Notes under the pieces: generated by a model
The model's input: only the letters and a program-made list of their open reading frames with translations
What the model was told of the DNA's origin: nothing
The model's database searches: none
In this document: positions 1-10,387 of the stretch, piece after piece
Layout of the letters: each line of letters opens with the position of its first letter
Position numbering within the stretch: the stretch's first letter is position 1
Position numbers and translations under genes: made by a program
Source: Fragilaria crotonensis
Lineage: Eukaryota > Bacillariophyta > Fragilariophyceae > Fragilariales > Fragilariaceae
Reading direction: 5' to 3'
Assembly: GCA_022925895.1 (NCBI GenBank)
Contig: JAKSYS010000024.1
Coordinates: 149,880 to 213,879, forward strand
Length of the DNA: 64,000 nucleotides

Positions 1-1947
1 ACAAATGACTCCACTGTTAATGTATGGATCGACAGGTCTATCGTAGAAGGAATTATTGGTAACATGCTCTTTGATCCTGATGATGATGACTCCTTGACCA
101 AGGAGCGTTTTCTGTCGGTCTTCAAGCTTCAAGAACAACCTTCCGAGACAAACGTCGAAGGTGGTGCTGGAGAGGGTGACCGCGATACTGGCGTTGAAAA
201 CTACGTTGCTACGGTTTCGTCAAAATGCAATTCTACTCATGCATCAAAATGGTTGCCAGTGGGCTGTCCTTCCGTCAAGCATCTAGGGTAATGCAAGATA
301 TGAAGGAAACGCTCGGCCTTTCAGCCCTTGGATCGATGTGCCCACAAAAGTAAGCAGCTTTGTTCGAATCGTGTGTGCATCAAATTTGCAGACTATCTCA
401 GCGATTCTGAAGGAGTCCTGGGCTTTCTATTGCGCTTGATGGAGGAAACAAAAGTGATACGTCGTATCTCGACGTCAGGATTCGCGTCGTTTCAAGTTGT
501 GGTGTGCTGTCAAACTTGCATTTGCTTGCAATCCCAATGCGAGACCGTCACACTGGCGAACACATGTACGACCTCGCATCAACCGCACTTGATAACCTGG
601 CCCCTGACTGGAGGAACCGAATCATCTCAGTCACTACTGATGGCGCCTCAAGCATGACGGGTCAGTACCGCGGAGTAGCTTCTCGGTTCGGGAATGCTGC
701 ATTGCCAGGATTCTATCGAGTCTGGTGTGCATTGCACCAGCTCGACCTTGTGTTGCAGCGACTTTACAACTCTTTGTGCGACGACTCATTTGTCGGCACG
801 GTGACATCTATGACCGGTCACCTGCGAAGGCAGTTCAACCTGATTGCAGAAATGGGATCGAAGTGTCCACGATTTGTCAACACTCGTTGGATGTCAATGA
901 GCAAAGTCATCAAATGGTTTGTCGCCAACCGAGTGGATATCATTGCACATCTAGCAACAAAAAACTGTCAACTGGGCGCCGACGGATGCTTGGTGGATAG
1001 TCACGTGCTGTTTGAACCGTGTTATGAAGGTTGTCGATGCCACTATTGTATCGCTTCAAGGGAAGCAGCTTCAGGTCTCAGCACAGCGTCAAATTCTCGA
1101 AGGGCTCATTGTGGACTTGTGCAAGCTTGGCGGCGCGGTTTTGGGACCATTGTCGCTTGACGAAATAGCACGATTGCAGACAAATGATGGCATCGATCGT
1201 TTGATGACTCCCTTGTCCCCTCCAAATGATTCTCTTCAGGATCCGAATGTGACATCAAGAGTACGAGAGTGGCATGTTCACAAAGGCAAATTCGCAATGA
1301 AACTCGACGACGCTCATAAATTTGTTGAGAATTGTGGTTCTTTTGCCATGGAGCGACTTCAGGAAATGTCAGCTTCTTCTGACGGTGCAAATCTCTTGAC
1401 CTATACACAAGTCTTGAATAGTGTTGCTCACATGTTTGTTGATCTCGTCAGTGGTATTGACTCAATTCAAGCGGAGCGAGATGCTTCAAATAACTCCTCT
1501 GATTACATGCTCCCACCGGCAACACCTTCTCAACTGGCTGCTGTCAGCAATCGTGATTTTTCTATCTTGATTCAGCAACAACGTGAGCGCCTCCTTCATA
1601 CGTGGCAGAGCGCTGAGATTGATACCCTTGAGGAGCTTTTTAATGATCTGAAGTTGCTACTTGCGCAAGATGCTCGCATCAGGGCGATTGTGGAAAGTGA
1701 AAAACACTCGAGCTCATTTGCTGAGGCATGGGCTCCATTTGACAAGCAGTTTGCACCACTTAAGCAATTCTTTGGTGGTCTTGCAACCGTGTTTCCTGGA
1801 ACTGCAACCGTCGAGTCTGATTTCTCGTTGATAAACTGGGAGAAGGACGACTATCGTTCGAGTCTCACTGATTTCTCGCTTGAGGGTATCCTACACAGCA
1901 AACAATACTTTGAATTGCTTGGAATAGCAACTAATATGAATGATTAA
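1..1947 (+). pseudogene. hAT-like transposase or derived gene, frame-broken, runs off left edge
   Basis: The reading frame is already open at base 1, so the 5' end lies outside the window. Typical hAT-superfamily segments are seen in order: ASGLSFRQASRVMQ (about 252-295), SIALDGGNKSDTSYLDVRIR (about 426-485), LHLLAIPMRDRHTGE, STDGA-like TTDGASSMTG (about 637), WCALHQLDLV (about 724), a TRW stretch, and a C-terminal dimerisation-type segment ATVESDFSLINWEKDDYRS (about 1805-1865). These sit in different frames. Shifts are needed near 190-215, 340-347, 425-432 and 985-1010, so no intact protein is possible. Related ORFs are common in oomycete and stramenopile genomes. No terminal repeats or target duplication were found, and the left end is missing. 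It could be a degraded autonomous element or a dead domesticated copy. Confidence 0.75.
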
Positions 1948-2574
1948 ATGGTTAGCACATAGTTTTCAGTAACATCCCTGCAGTATGGCACTTCAAATCA
2001 GCCTCGAGACACGCTGTAGTAGGCATCACCAGAATAAACCCAGGATAAAACCAAAAAAAACCCCGGAATAAGCTTATTCGGGTGTTTCTGGGGGATCCCC
2101 CAGTTTTACACGGCCTGGTGGCCGGGTGGCCGTGTGTGGCCGTGTGGCCGTCCCAAAATAATTCACGGTGACAAAGGATTTGGTGTCAGTCCGTCCTACT
2201 CCCGACTCCCGAGGGACTCCCGATTCCCGATTCCCTATTCACATTGATTTCTCCATATGCATACATAGTTTTGCTCCTCGTACAGTAAGTCTAACCGTGA
2301 GTACGTGTGCTCCGGTATGCCGCTTTTGTTGTAGTGGCGTACTCGAGTAGTGGCTATCATATGTACTGTAGTACATGGAACCGGTACTTGCACTCAATCC
2401 GGCAACGTCGTACAAGTATACAAGTATACGGTATTCGCAACGGAATCTCCATTCTGTGGATTTGGATGGATGGATGGAGGGACGATTTCACAGGCCTGTC
2501 TCAAGTCTCAAGTCGCGCACTCCACATATTTTTAATCATTTCGCTTAGGATCGCAAACCACCAGCAATCTCACC
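1948..2574. other. gene-free spacer: end of hAT relic and TrpRS promoter region
   Basis: No coding region is supported. It holds two adjacent palindromes (listed separately), a run of short GTGGCCGT-like repeats (about 2112-2150) and a CTCCCGA-type direct repeat (about 2195-2238). The last 400 bases must contain the promoter and 5' UTR of the tryptophanyl-tRNA synthetase gene. No certain TATA box or initiator was identified. Confidence 0.6.
2062..2103. repeat. two adjacent palindromes after the hAT relic
   Basis: At 2062-2082 an imperfect palindrome is centred on AAGCTT (CCCGGAATAAGCTTATTCGGG). At 2088-2103 there is a perfect 16-bp palindrome, CTGGGGGATCCCCCAG. Both would fold into hairpins in RNA or single-stranded DNA. 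They follow a poly-A run at 2053-2060. They may mark the end of a mobile element or a transcript end; the sequence does not decide. Confidence 0.6.
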
Positions 2575-4782
2575 ATGTCCGACGTTTCTGCTGCTGCTCC
2601 GGCTGCTGTGAGTACTGATGGTACCGAAGCGAATACTGGTAGTGCAAAGGATGTAACTGCAAAGGGAAAAGACAAGGCAAAAGAGAAGGATAAACGTGTG
2701 ATTGTCGTGAGTCCCTGTCCTCCATCGGTTGCGACAGCCTACATGATCCTTCGTGGGACGGTGGCAGGTCTTTTAGGCTTGGATTTGAATGCGACACTGC
2801 AAGAACAATCTCCATCACAAGTCGAAGTATCAATCCTTCAACCCACATACATCAAGGAGGGAATTCCATCGGCCAAATTCAGCATTACGGTTGGCAAAAA
2901 ATTGGGATCAGGTCTGGTCACTCTGCCGGAGGATCCAAACGAGCAAGCATCATTCTTAAATCTGATCGAAACGACCGCCAATCGAATTGTAAATGATGCC
3001 ATGCCAATCCAAGCTACCATGATGGCTTCACAATCACAGGCACAAGAAAGATACGGATCGCATATTTTGAATCAAGGGCTTCGTGCTCGTCCCAAGAAGA
3101 GCACTGACAACAGTAACAACAGCGCTGAGAATGAACAGATTTTGGTGGCACAAATTCAAAATTTAATTACTTGCGTCCCACCTGCCCTTCCATATTCCAC
3201 AACAGAAGGTCTTACCATTGTTTTGGATCGGAAGCAATCGTTTGTGAGTTGTGGAAAAAAGGCCAAGAAAGCAGAAGTCGTTTTGAAATTTGTCGCAACG
3301 ACAACAACAACGACTGCTGGTACAGAAAATCATGTCGCAACGCTTGAGATTGAACCTTTTGCGCCAGATTCCATCCAGGACTTGCTTCTTCCCGAAGGAC
3401 AAGTCCTATACGAAGCACAACAACAGCAAGAACAAGCTGAGGCTGCTTCTGCTGCTGCACTCGCGGCGGCGGAAGCTGCGAAACAAGCCACCGAATCCGC
3501 CGAGGATACCAAACCGGAAACACAAGATGCTGTTGTCGATGACATGGTCGTCAATGCCTTTGAAGTATCGGGAAAGATTGACTACACCAAACTCGTTGAT
3601 AAATTCGGTTCTAAAATCATTGACGACGATTTGATGCGTCGTTTGAAGGCTCTAACGGTCGGACAGGGCCGAGTCCCCAACTTGCATCGATTCTTGCGTC
3701 GCAACATTTTCTTTTCCCATCGAGATTTGACCGCCCTCCTGGACTGCGTCGAACAGGGTCGACCCATGTATCTCTACACTGGTCGAGGACCATCGTCCGC
3801 GGCCATGCATTTGGGACATTTGGTACCATTCCTGTTCACACAGTGGTTGCAACAAGCATTCGACTGTCCACTTGTCATTCAAATGACAGACGATGAGAAA
3901 TTCTTATTCAAGGGACAGTACGATGACGAACAGGGTGACAATTTGAATTACTTCGCTGACCTGACCATTGAAAATGCTCGTGACATTATCGCATGTGGTT
4001 TCGATTACAACAAAACCTTCCTCTTTAGCGATCTCGATTACGTCGGCGTCATGTACCCCAACATTGTTCGCATCTGGAAGGCAGTCACGACCAACACGGT
4101 CAATGGCATCTTTGGCTTTGACGGGACCAGCAACATTGGTAAGATTGCCTTTCCCGCCATTCAGGCTGCACCTGCCTTTAGTTCCAGTTTCCCCGTCGTT
4201 CTCGGTGGTGCCCCGCCCGATACGGCATGTCTCATCCCCTGTGCGATTGATCAAGATCCATACTTTCGCATGACGCGAGATGTGGCACACAAGTTGGTTC
4301 CCAAGACTGCTACCACTGCCGGCAGTCCTGCAAGCAATACTTTGGGTGGCAAACCTGCCTTGATTCACTCTAAATTCTTCCCACCTCTCCAGGGTGCCGA
4401 GGGCAAAATGAGTTCGTCCGATTCCAATTCGGCCGTCTTTTTGACGGATACTCCAGAAGAAATTGAATTAAAAATCAAACAGCATGCCTTCTCCGGTGGA
4501 CAAGAATCGAAGCAATTGCAACAAGAATTGGGTGCCGATCTGGATGCGGATGTGGCCTACCAGTGGTTGCGATTCTTTTTAGAAGATGATGATGAATTGG
4601 AAGCTATTGGTCAATCGTACGCATCGGGGAAGGGTGAGTATTGGAGCACGGGTGCTGTCAAGAAACGATTGGTGCAAGTCTTGCAAGAATTGGTGGCGGC
4701 CCATCAAGAACGAAGGGCCAAGATTTCCGATGATGATGTTCGCAAGTGGATGGTGGAACGTAATATTTTGAAATCGTCGTAA
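2575..4782 (+). CDS. WARS1: cytosolic tryptophanyl-tRNA synthetase with N-terminal extension
   Basis: This 735-residue class Ic aminoacyl-tRNA synthetase charges tRNA-Trp in cytosolic translation. The catalytic half (about residues 335-735) follows the eukaryotic/archaeal type: FGSKIIDDDLMRRL, HRFLRRNIFFSHRDL, the HIGH-like GRGPSSAAMHLGHL (about residue 403), VIQMTDDEKFL, SDLDYVG and a KMSSSD loop (about residue 610). The first 330 residues are not part of the usual human-type enzyme. They hold a charged tail, then a fold candidate with SGLVTLPEDPNEQ and ANRIVNDAMPIQ, resembling the AlaX/second-additional-domain segment seen on apicomplexan cytosolic TrpRS, then an Ala/Gln-rich linker (about 275-320). 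The ATG lies in CACCATGTC, a good eukaryotic start. No intron is needed and no organelle-targeting peptide is apparent. The AlaX assignment is tentative; the enzyme identity is secure. Confidence 0.95.
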   Translation: MSDVSAAAPAAVSTDGTEANTGSAKDVTAKGKDKAKEKDKRVIVVSPCPPSVATAYMILRGTVAGLLGLDLNATLQEQSPSQVEVSILQPTYIKEGIPSAKFSITVGKKLGSGLVTLPEDPNEQASFLNLIETTANRIVNDAMPIQATMMASQSQAQERYGSHILNQGLRARPKKSTDNSNNSAENEQILVAQIQNLITCVPPALPYSTTEGLTIVLDRKQSFVSCGKKAKKAEVVLKFVATTTTTTAGTENHVATLEIEPFAPDSIQDLLLPEGQVLYEAQQQQEQAEAASAAALAAAEAAKQATESAEDTKPETQDAVVDDMVVNAFEVSGKIDYTKLVDKFGSKIIDDDLMRRLKALTVGQGRVPNLHRFLRRNIFFSHRDLTALLDCVEQGRPMYLYTGRGPSSAAMHLGHLVPFLFTQWLQQAFDCPLVIQMTDDEKFLFKGQYDDEQGDNLNYFADLTIENARDIIACGFDYNKTFLFSDLDYVGVMYPNIVRIWKAVTTNTVNGIFGFDGTSNIGKIAFPAIQAAPAFSSSFPVVLGGAPPDTACLIPCAIDQDPYFRMTRDVAHKLVPKTATTAGSPASNTLGGKPALIHSKFFPPLQGAEGKMSSSDSNSAVFLTDTPEEIELKIKQHAFSGGQESKQLQQELGADLDADVAYQWLRFFLEDDDELEAIGQSYASGKGEYWSTGAVKKRLVQVLQELVAAHQERRAKISDDDVRKWMVERNILKSS

Positions 4783-5533
4783 ACATGTTGCGAGAGTGAG
4801 CACGAGAGTGAAATAGTACTCCGTACATGTTAACATGTTAACCTATATTAGCTATAGGTCCAACATGGGAGACGGAGCATGGCCGAGAGGAGTGAAGTAG
4901 GACGTTGTTTAGGGAATCTTACCTGTGAAACGCTTTAAAACGAACTACTATCACTACCAGTAGTTATGTCATATCGATTGTCTCGTGCGTGTGAACTACA
5001 CGTAGGATTGATTCGCATTGATGCACGCGAAGTTTCCTTCACGAAACGACATGTTTGCCGTCAAGGATGACATAAAACAACGCTATAGGAGCCGCGCGAC
5101 TGCCTCCATCCATTGCTGGAGCATCAGCAAACACAGTTCAAACGAATGCCTCTCGTTTTCACATTGCCGTCATCATCACTACAATGTACCCGACTTTTGC
5201 CACTCAGTTCAATCTTAACGGTGACAATTGCGGCGGAGACTTCCCTTGAAAAGAAGGCCTACAGATCCTTGAAAAAAAAGTTAAGGGTAAGTAACCCATG
5301 TTTTAGTAGAGATTATAACTGAATTGTTATGATGTCAATGATGTCGGTGAGTCGTGACATTTGGTCAATAGAATGCTTTCACGTGTCCGCCATGGTTCTG
5401 TTGAAAGTCATGTCAGTTGATCCAAATGATATGCAAAAGCCCAACACACGGTCTCCTTTCAAAAACGATATTGGCCGCCCCAGACAGTTGAGCAACCGAG
5501 CATAATATGCAACTCGAGATGCAGACACCTCAG
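4783..5533. other. gene-free stretch between convergent genes
   Basis: This separates the 3' ends of the TrpRS and ADC synthase genes, so it should contain both terminators/poly(A) sites. No conserved ORF, repeat or RNA gene was recognised. A short A-run (about 5273-5280) and tandem GATGTCA-like words (about 5331-5350) are the only visible structure. Confidence 0.5.
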
Positions 5534-8500
5534 TCACTTTGGAACCTCCACATTCAGTTCGAGTAAACTTTCTGCTGCTGTTGCTGGTGCGTGATTGCCG
5601 TCATGAGAATCTCTACTAGTAGGACTGGATGCCCAAATCTCAACAGCTTCCTTGACGGCGCGAGCCTTAAGAAGCATCTCCTCGTATTCATCATCCGATT
5701 CGCTGAGCGCTGTAATGGCGCCGCCAGCGCCAATGCTGACCTTCCATCCATCATCGTCATCACCATCACCACCACCGTCAGTCAATGGTGTAACGACAAT
5801 TGATCGAATAACAATGTTCATATCCATTCGTCCATTCAAACTTAGATATCCCAAACACCCCGCATACGGACCTCGACTGACTCCATCCTCCATTTCCTCC
5901 AGCAATTCCACAGTTCGTCGTTTGGGTGCACCCGTCATGCTGCCACCTGGAAAGCACGCAGTCAGAACGTCCAGAGCCGTCTTGTTCGACTCCAACACTC
6001 CTCGAATTGTGGATACCAATTGATGGACAGTCGCGTATGTTTCAATTGCCATGAGTTTGGGAACATGGACGGTACCCGTCTGACAGACGCGATTCAAATC
6101 GTTGCGCAACAAATCAACAATCATGAGATTTTCCGCACGATTCTTGATGGACGTTTGCAATTCCAGTGCCACGACCGTGTCCATGAGAACAGTATTGTCG
6201 TCATGATTTGTAGTACTGCTGCTGCTATTGTTGCTGTTATTGGTGGAATGATATCGAGGTGCAGTCCCCTTGATGGGTTTTGCCTCAACAATAAAATCGT
6301 TGGTTTTGTCCGTGGACGGTCGCACCGATACGAATCGCTCAGGTGACGAACAACAAATGGTCATTTTGGCGCTCGGGCCCTCTTTCGGTGTTGTTGCTGT
6401 ACCTTGAAAATTCACATATGCGGCAAATGGAGCAGGATTGCGGTTTCGTAGAATCTTGTACAATCGAAAGGGATCCAACATCGTCGAACTGGGAGCGACG
6501 ACTGTTGCCTCCAATTGATTCGTCAAGCACAATTCGTATGATTCCCCCAATCGAATTTGTTCATGACAATTGGCAATATCGGCTTGGTACGCAGATCGAG
6601 ACCGATTCGGAACAAAGTGGAGAGGCACTAAAGGCTTGGACTGTGGCAGCGGCTGCTGTTCTGGTTCCTTTGCTGTCCTTGTCATCGACATTGTCGACAG
6701 AGAACGCAAGATTTGTTCTGTACTCGATATCCAATTAGTTGGGGACGACGTTGGTGTTGTCAATTCGATTAAATGCCAAGTATCCTTCCAATGATCGTAA
6801 ATGAGACATTGATCGCAAAACAAAAATGCGGCTGTGGGAACATGAGGATTGGTCGATGGTCGCGTTCTTGTGGCAGGGGGAGTATTGGAACGCGTCGGAG
6901 GCACATTGTCCATGTTTTCGAGTTGATCCAGTTTGCGTTGCGTATCACGCCGTACGTCGTAGCCTAAATAACCGAGATGACCACCAACAAAGGGCAAGTC
7001 TGCGGCATCAACATCATCATTACCATCATAGATCAATTCCACGCCCTTATGATGTCGCTCGAGATAGTCCAAAACGTCCTCCACCGAGTCGTCCCTTTCC
7101 CTGGTGCCGTCGCTGTGAGTGACATACACGCCTCGTGTTTCCCAATCGGCATGCTCTTGTCCATAGTAATCAATTCGTCGACTGAGAGGTCCCGTCATGC
7201 CAGCCAAAATGGAATATCGCGTCATGTTGTCCGCGTCGTCCGTATTGTTTTGTTGTTGTTGTTGCAAACTGGAATCTAACCAAATGGCAGGAAGGGATGC
7301 ATTTTGGTGATATAATGCTTCAAAGGCTCTAGAAGTCGATACTCCCAAGCCAGTCAGGGTTCGAACGGACACTCGATACACCTGTGGTGGTTGTGGTGGT
7401 GGTGTAGCTTCTACCGTGGCATACATGGCTGCCTCGATGATTCGAGGTGGAGGAATCATTCTGGCACGACGAGTGTCGGTATTTCGTTTGACACATGATT
7501 TCAAAAAGTTATCCATCATGGTCCGTCCATGTGGTGTTCCTATGCTTTCGGGATGAAACTGAACACCATATTGGGGCAAAGTCTTGTGTTGGAGTGCCAT
7601 GATGACACATTCTCCAGTCGTTGGATCTGTGTACTGTGCCGTGACGGTAAGAGCATCGGGTATATCGTAAACTCCAAGAGAATGATAACGAGTGACTGGT
7701 ATGGATTCTTCTGGAATTCCTTCCCATAACATAGAATCCGACGACGATATCAATTGAATGTCATGAACTTGTCCATGTACGGGTGTTAGACATTCTCGTA
7801 CTGTGGCACCATGCACGTGTGCCAAGGCCTGATGTCCCAAGCACACTCCAAGGAGTGGCAATTGCAATTGAGTCGCATGTCGAATCCAATCCAAAGTGTA
7901 TCCCATATCTTGAGGACAGGAGGGACGTCCAGGTCCTGGACTGAGGATAATGGCATCACAAGGAGGGAAATTTGGAACACGTTGATCAGTTTGTTGAGGA
8001 TTGTCAAGGTCGCACGGCAAAAAATCCTTGGTGAGAACCAGCGGTGGTCGAGTGCAGAGACTTGCAATCATGTCGTAAAGATTGTAGGTATACGAATCGT
8101 AATGATCAATGAGAACGACTTGCAAATCGTACTTTGCTTGTTTAATTTCGATTGCGGCACCATTCATGCCATTCACACCATTAACACCATCACTGTGATG
8201 CCGTGAATGAGCTTTCAATAATGTCGTCGTATCGGCATGCTGAAAGGATTGTACCGGTACTGGTAACACAGGTCGTTGAACGCCAGTACCAGAACGCCTA
8301 CCAGAATCACCATTCTGCCGGGGTGCACGAATGAAGGCAGTCCTTGTACGGGTGCTGCGTGTCGTTGTGGTTCTTGCATGCCAATGTCCATGGACAAAGC
8401 TCGTGACCACTGGAGAGGGTTGTACCAATCCAAGTAGCAGTACAAGAAGTAATATACAGCATGTACGTTTCGTGCATTGATGCAACAACATTGTCGTCGG

Positions 8501-8557
8501 TGGTCGTTCACCCCGACCAACAAGCAGTAATGACAATGAGCAAAGAGACCTGAACAT
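5534..8557 (-). CDS. ADCS: plastid bifunctional aminodeoxychorismate synthase (PabA-PabB fusion)
   Basis: It makes 4-amino-4-deoxychorismate from chorismate and glutamine, the first committed step to p-aminobenzoate and folate. From the ATG at 8557 it is about 1007 residues. An N-terminal class I glutamine amidotransferase has VVLIDHYDSYTYN, the nucleophile in GVCLGHQAL (about residue 238) and the His-Glu pair in QFHPES (about 333). The PabB part has YELCLTNQLEA, CSSPERFVSV, PIKGTAPR (about 761), LMIVDLLRNDLNRV, FPGGSMTGAPK and GCLGYLSLNGRMDMN. PIKGT, not the PIAGT of anthranilate synthase, argues for ADC synthase over TrpE. A strongly hydrophobic signal stretch (CCILLLVLLLGLV) ends in VVTS/FVHG, a diatom plastid-type cleavage site with Phe. 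A second in-frame ATG at 8491 sits just before this signal and may be the real start. A copia element lies 148 bp upstream. Confidence 0.93.
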   Translation of the reverse strand: MFRSLCSLSLLLVGRGERPPTTMLLHQCTKRTCCILLLVLLLGLVQPSPVVTSFVHGHWHARTTTTRSTRTRTAFIRAPRQNGDSGRRSGTGVQRPVLPVPVQSFQHADTTTLLKAHSRHHSDGVNGVNGMNGAAIEIKQAKYDLQVVLIDHYDSYTYNLYDMIASLCTRPPLVLTKDFLPCDLDNPQQTDQRVPNFPPCDAIILSPGPGRPSCPQDMGYTLDWIRHATQLQLPLLGVCLGHQALAHVHGATVRECLTPVHGQVHDIQLISSSDSMLWEGIPEESIPVTRYHSLGVYDIPDALTVTAQYTDPTTGECVIMALQHKTLPQYGVQFHPESIGTPHGRTMMDNFLKSCVKRNTDTRRARMIPPPRIIEAAMYATVEATPPPQPPQVYRVSVRTLTGLGVSTSRAFEALYHQNASLPAIWLDSSLQQQQQNNTDDADNMTRYSILAGMTGPLSRRIDYYGQEHADWETRGVYVTHSDGTRERDDSVEDVLDYLERHHKGVELIYDGNDDVDAADLPFVGGHLGYLGYDVRRDTQRKLDQLENMDNVPPTRSNTPPATRTRPSTNPHVPTAAFLFCDQCLIYDHWKDTWHLIELTTPTSSPTNWISSTEQILRSLSTMSMTRTAKEPEQQPLPQSKPLVPLHFVPNRSRSAYQADIANCHEQIRLGESYELCLTNQLEATVVAPSSTMLDPFRLYKILRNRNPAPFAAYVNFQGTATTPKEGPSAKMTICCSSPERFVSVRPSTDKTNDFIVEAKPIKGTAPRYHSTNNSNNSSSSTTNHDDNTVLMDTVVALELQTSIKNRAENLMIVDLLRNDLNRVCQTGTVHVPKLMAIETYATVHQLVSTIRGVLESNKTALDVLTACFPGGSMTGAPKRRTVELLEEMEDGVSRGPYAGCLGYLSLNGRMDMNIVIRSIVVTPLTDGGGDGDDDDGWKVSIGAGGAITALSESDDEYEEMLLKARAVKEAVEIWASSPTSRDSHDGNHAPATAAESLLELNVEVPK

Positions 8558-8705
8558 GATGAATAGAAACAAAATCGCCTCTTTATGTCAGGGTCATCAT
8601 CATTCGTGTTCTTTCGTATATTCTTCTTGTTGTTCTTGCTATTGCTGTCGGTAGAATCAATTGATGTTCGATGTGGTCAGGTCAATGCGTTGAATGCTGA
8701 GGTGG

Positions 8706-9128
8706 TAAACGAATAACGGCATTGCGATCGTGCGTCAGCCGTTTGGGCATCATGTCACAAACTCTCAAATCGAGATGTCTCGAGTTTCACAGGACATATG
8801 AACACGTCACGAGATATTTACAGTACTTACGAATAGCGTGCGTACGAGCAGGTCTAAGCGCATAAGAGGAAGTCGGTAGGTATCGCCCGGTGTCTACGCA
8901 AGTTCGAGAAGGCCGATATCACGAGCCGAGCTTCGATGGGCGTTCCTTGTGGATAACTCATCACTATTCCACAAGGAAATAACAAGGGATTACATATGAT
9001 TGGTTCAAACATCGGAAGGCGATGTCAAGTCCACTATCCTTGCATTTTTACAAATAACTTATATTTTTAAAACTACTACTTTGGGAACTAGATCCCCAAT
9101 TCGTTGCTCAAGCGCATCGATTTGTTTA
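8706..9128 (+). repeat. 5' LTR of the copia element
   Basis: A 423-bp direct repeat identical to 14650-15073 except for one missing A in TTTTAAAA (about 9066-9072). It begins TAAACGAATAACGG and ends CGATTTGTTTA, giving short inverted termini TAAAC/GTTTA. It should carry the element's promoter and poly(A) signal; no box is obvious enough to mark. Confidence 0.97.
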
Positions 9129-9163
9129 CGCTTCCTCTGCGCTTTTAGTAAGTTACAACCAAG

Positions 9164-10387
9164 ATGGCTGATCCTGCGGCAGGAGCACAGCCTCCGATGA
9201 TCCGCTTCGCATTGTCGCCAGCTCTAGCAAACCGAGATGTGCTTGATTATAATCAAGTAGCTGCGGCAAAAGTCTACGTCGCAGCATCCTCGCCAGTTTC
9301 GATCGAGTTCGATTGTAAGCCAGAGAATCTACAACTCTTCCTCGACCAAGTCAGGGACAGAGCCATCGCCCATGAATGGCAACACATTCTCCTCATCCCG
9401 AAGGACGGAAATGAAGCCGAATCCAGGGATCTGATTGACTCCTATGGGGAGTTATCTTATGAAGATGTCAAGGCGCATGTTCTTACATACGTCGACACCG
9501 AGTCCAGGGAAGCACAAGACTCATTCATGATGTACTTATGCATCATGAGCTCCCTATCCAAGTCTGCCCAGCGACAAGTTCGACTCAGGGGCAAACAACA
9601 CCCTTTCCAGCTTGCGGAGACAGGCTCGGGACCACTTCTCCTGAAAGTCGTGATCATGGTCTCACATGTAGACACCCGAGCCACAATCAACTCAGTGCGC
9701 ACGAAGATGTCCAGCCTCGACCAGTCCATGAGAAACCTCGAGTCAGATATCGAGAAATTCAACGAGTATGTCATCGGACTAGTCGAACAACTCCAAGCCC
9801 GCGGACAAGAGACCCAAGACTTGTTGGTGAACCTTTTCAAAGGGTACAAGGCGTGCAAGGACCTCGAGTTCGTTGACTACATCAAGAAGAAAGAAGACTT
9901 GTACGAAGAAGGGGGAGACGTCTCTACTGAGCAACTCATGGAGTGGGCACTGAACAAGTTCAAGACTCGCCAAGAGAATCTCACCTGGTGTCAGAAATCA
10001 GACGAGGAAGAGACCATCATTGCGCTCCAGGCGCAAGTTCAGTCCCTCATCCACAAGACTAAGGGAAAGGCCAACGACAGTGCGGAAAAGAAGAAAGTCA
10101 AAGGAAATACCAAGTCCAGAAATGACTATCGTGCACCGTGGATGAAAGAACCTCCAAAAGAAGGAGAAACCACAACCAAGGACGTTGATGGAAAGCAGTG
10201 GCATTGGTGTTTGACTCACGATGCGTGGGTACGTCACAAACCAGAAGAGTGCAAGGGACTTGGGTTCAGGGCGAATAACCCCAACCCCACTCCAGCGATT
10301 GGAAAATCGGGGCCGGTAATGAGACTCTCCAACGCCCTCTCTGCCATCGATAACGACGAGGATGATAACGATGACAATGACGAGTGA
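9164..10387 (+). CDS. gag: copia Gag capsid protein
   Basis: The 407-residue protein begins 35 bp after the 5' LTR, at AAGATGGCT. Position and composition fit a copia Gag that assembles virus-like particles around the element RNA. The middle is mostly helical (about residues 60-260). Near the C terminus WCLTHDAWVRHKPEEC (about residues 346-361) has Cys and His spaced Cys-x3-His-x5-His-x4-Cys, a knuckle-like arrangement that is not the classic CCHC spacing. The tail is acidic, ending DNDEDDNDDNDE before a UGA stop. Pol continues in the same frame after this stop, and a hairpin follows, so part of the output is probably a Gag-Pol fusion. Identification rests on context more than on strong sequence motifs. 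Confidence 0.85.
   Translation: MADPAAGAQPPMIRFALSPALANRDVLDYNQVAAAKVYVAASSPVSIEFDCKPENLQLFLDQVRDRAIAHEWQHILLIPKDGNEAESRDLIDSYGELSYEDVKAHVLTYVDTESREAQDSFMMYLCIMSSLSKSAQRQVRLRGKQHPFQLAETGSGPLLLKVVIMVSHVDTRATINSVRTKMSSLDQSMRNLESDIEKFNEYVIGLVEQLQARGQETQDLLVNLFKGYKACKDLEFVDYIKKKEDLYEEGGDVSTEQLMEWALNKFKTRQENLTWCQKSDEEETIIALQAQVQSLIHKTKGKANDSAEKKKVKGNTKSRNDYRAPWMKEPPKEGETTTKDVDGKQWHWCLTHDAWVRHKPEECKGLGFRANNPNPTPAIGKSGPVMRLSNALSAIDNDEDDNDDNDE

Noticed and set aside
345-412. Intron starting GTAAGC in the hAT-like sequence
   Set aside because: Translating the 'intron' in the third frame gives family-like protein (VSSFVRIVCASNLQTISAIL), so a frameshift explains it better.
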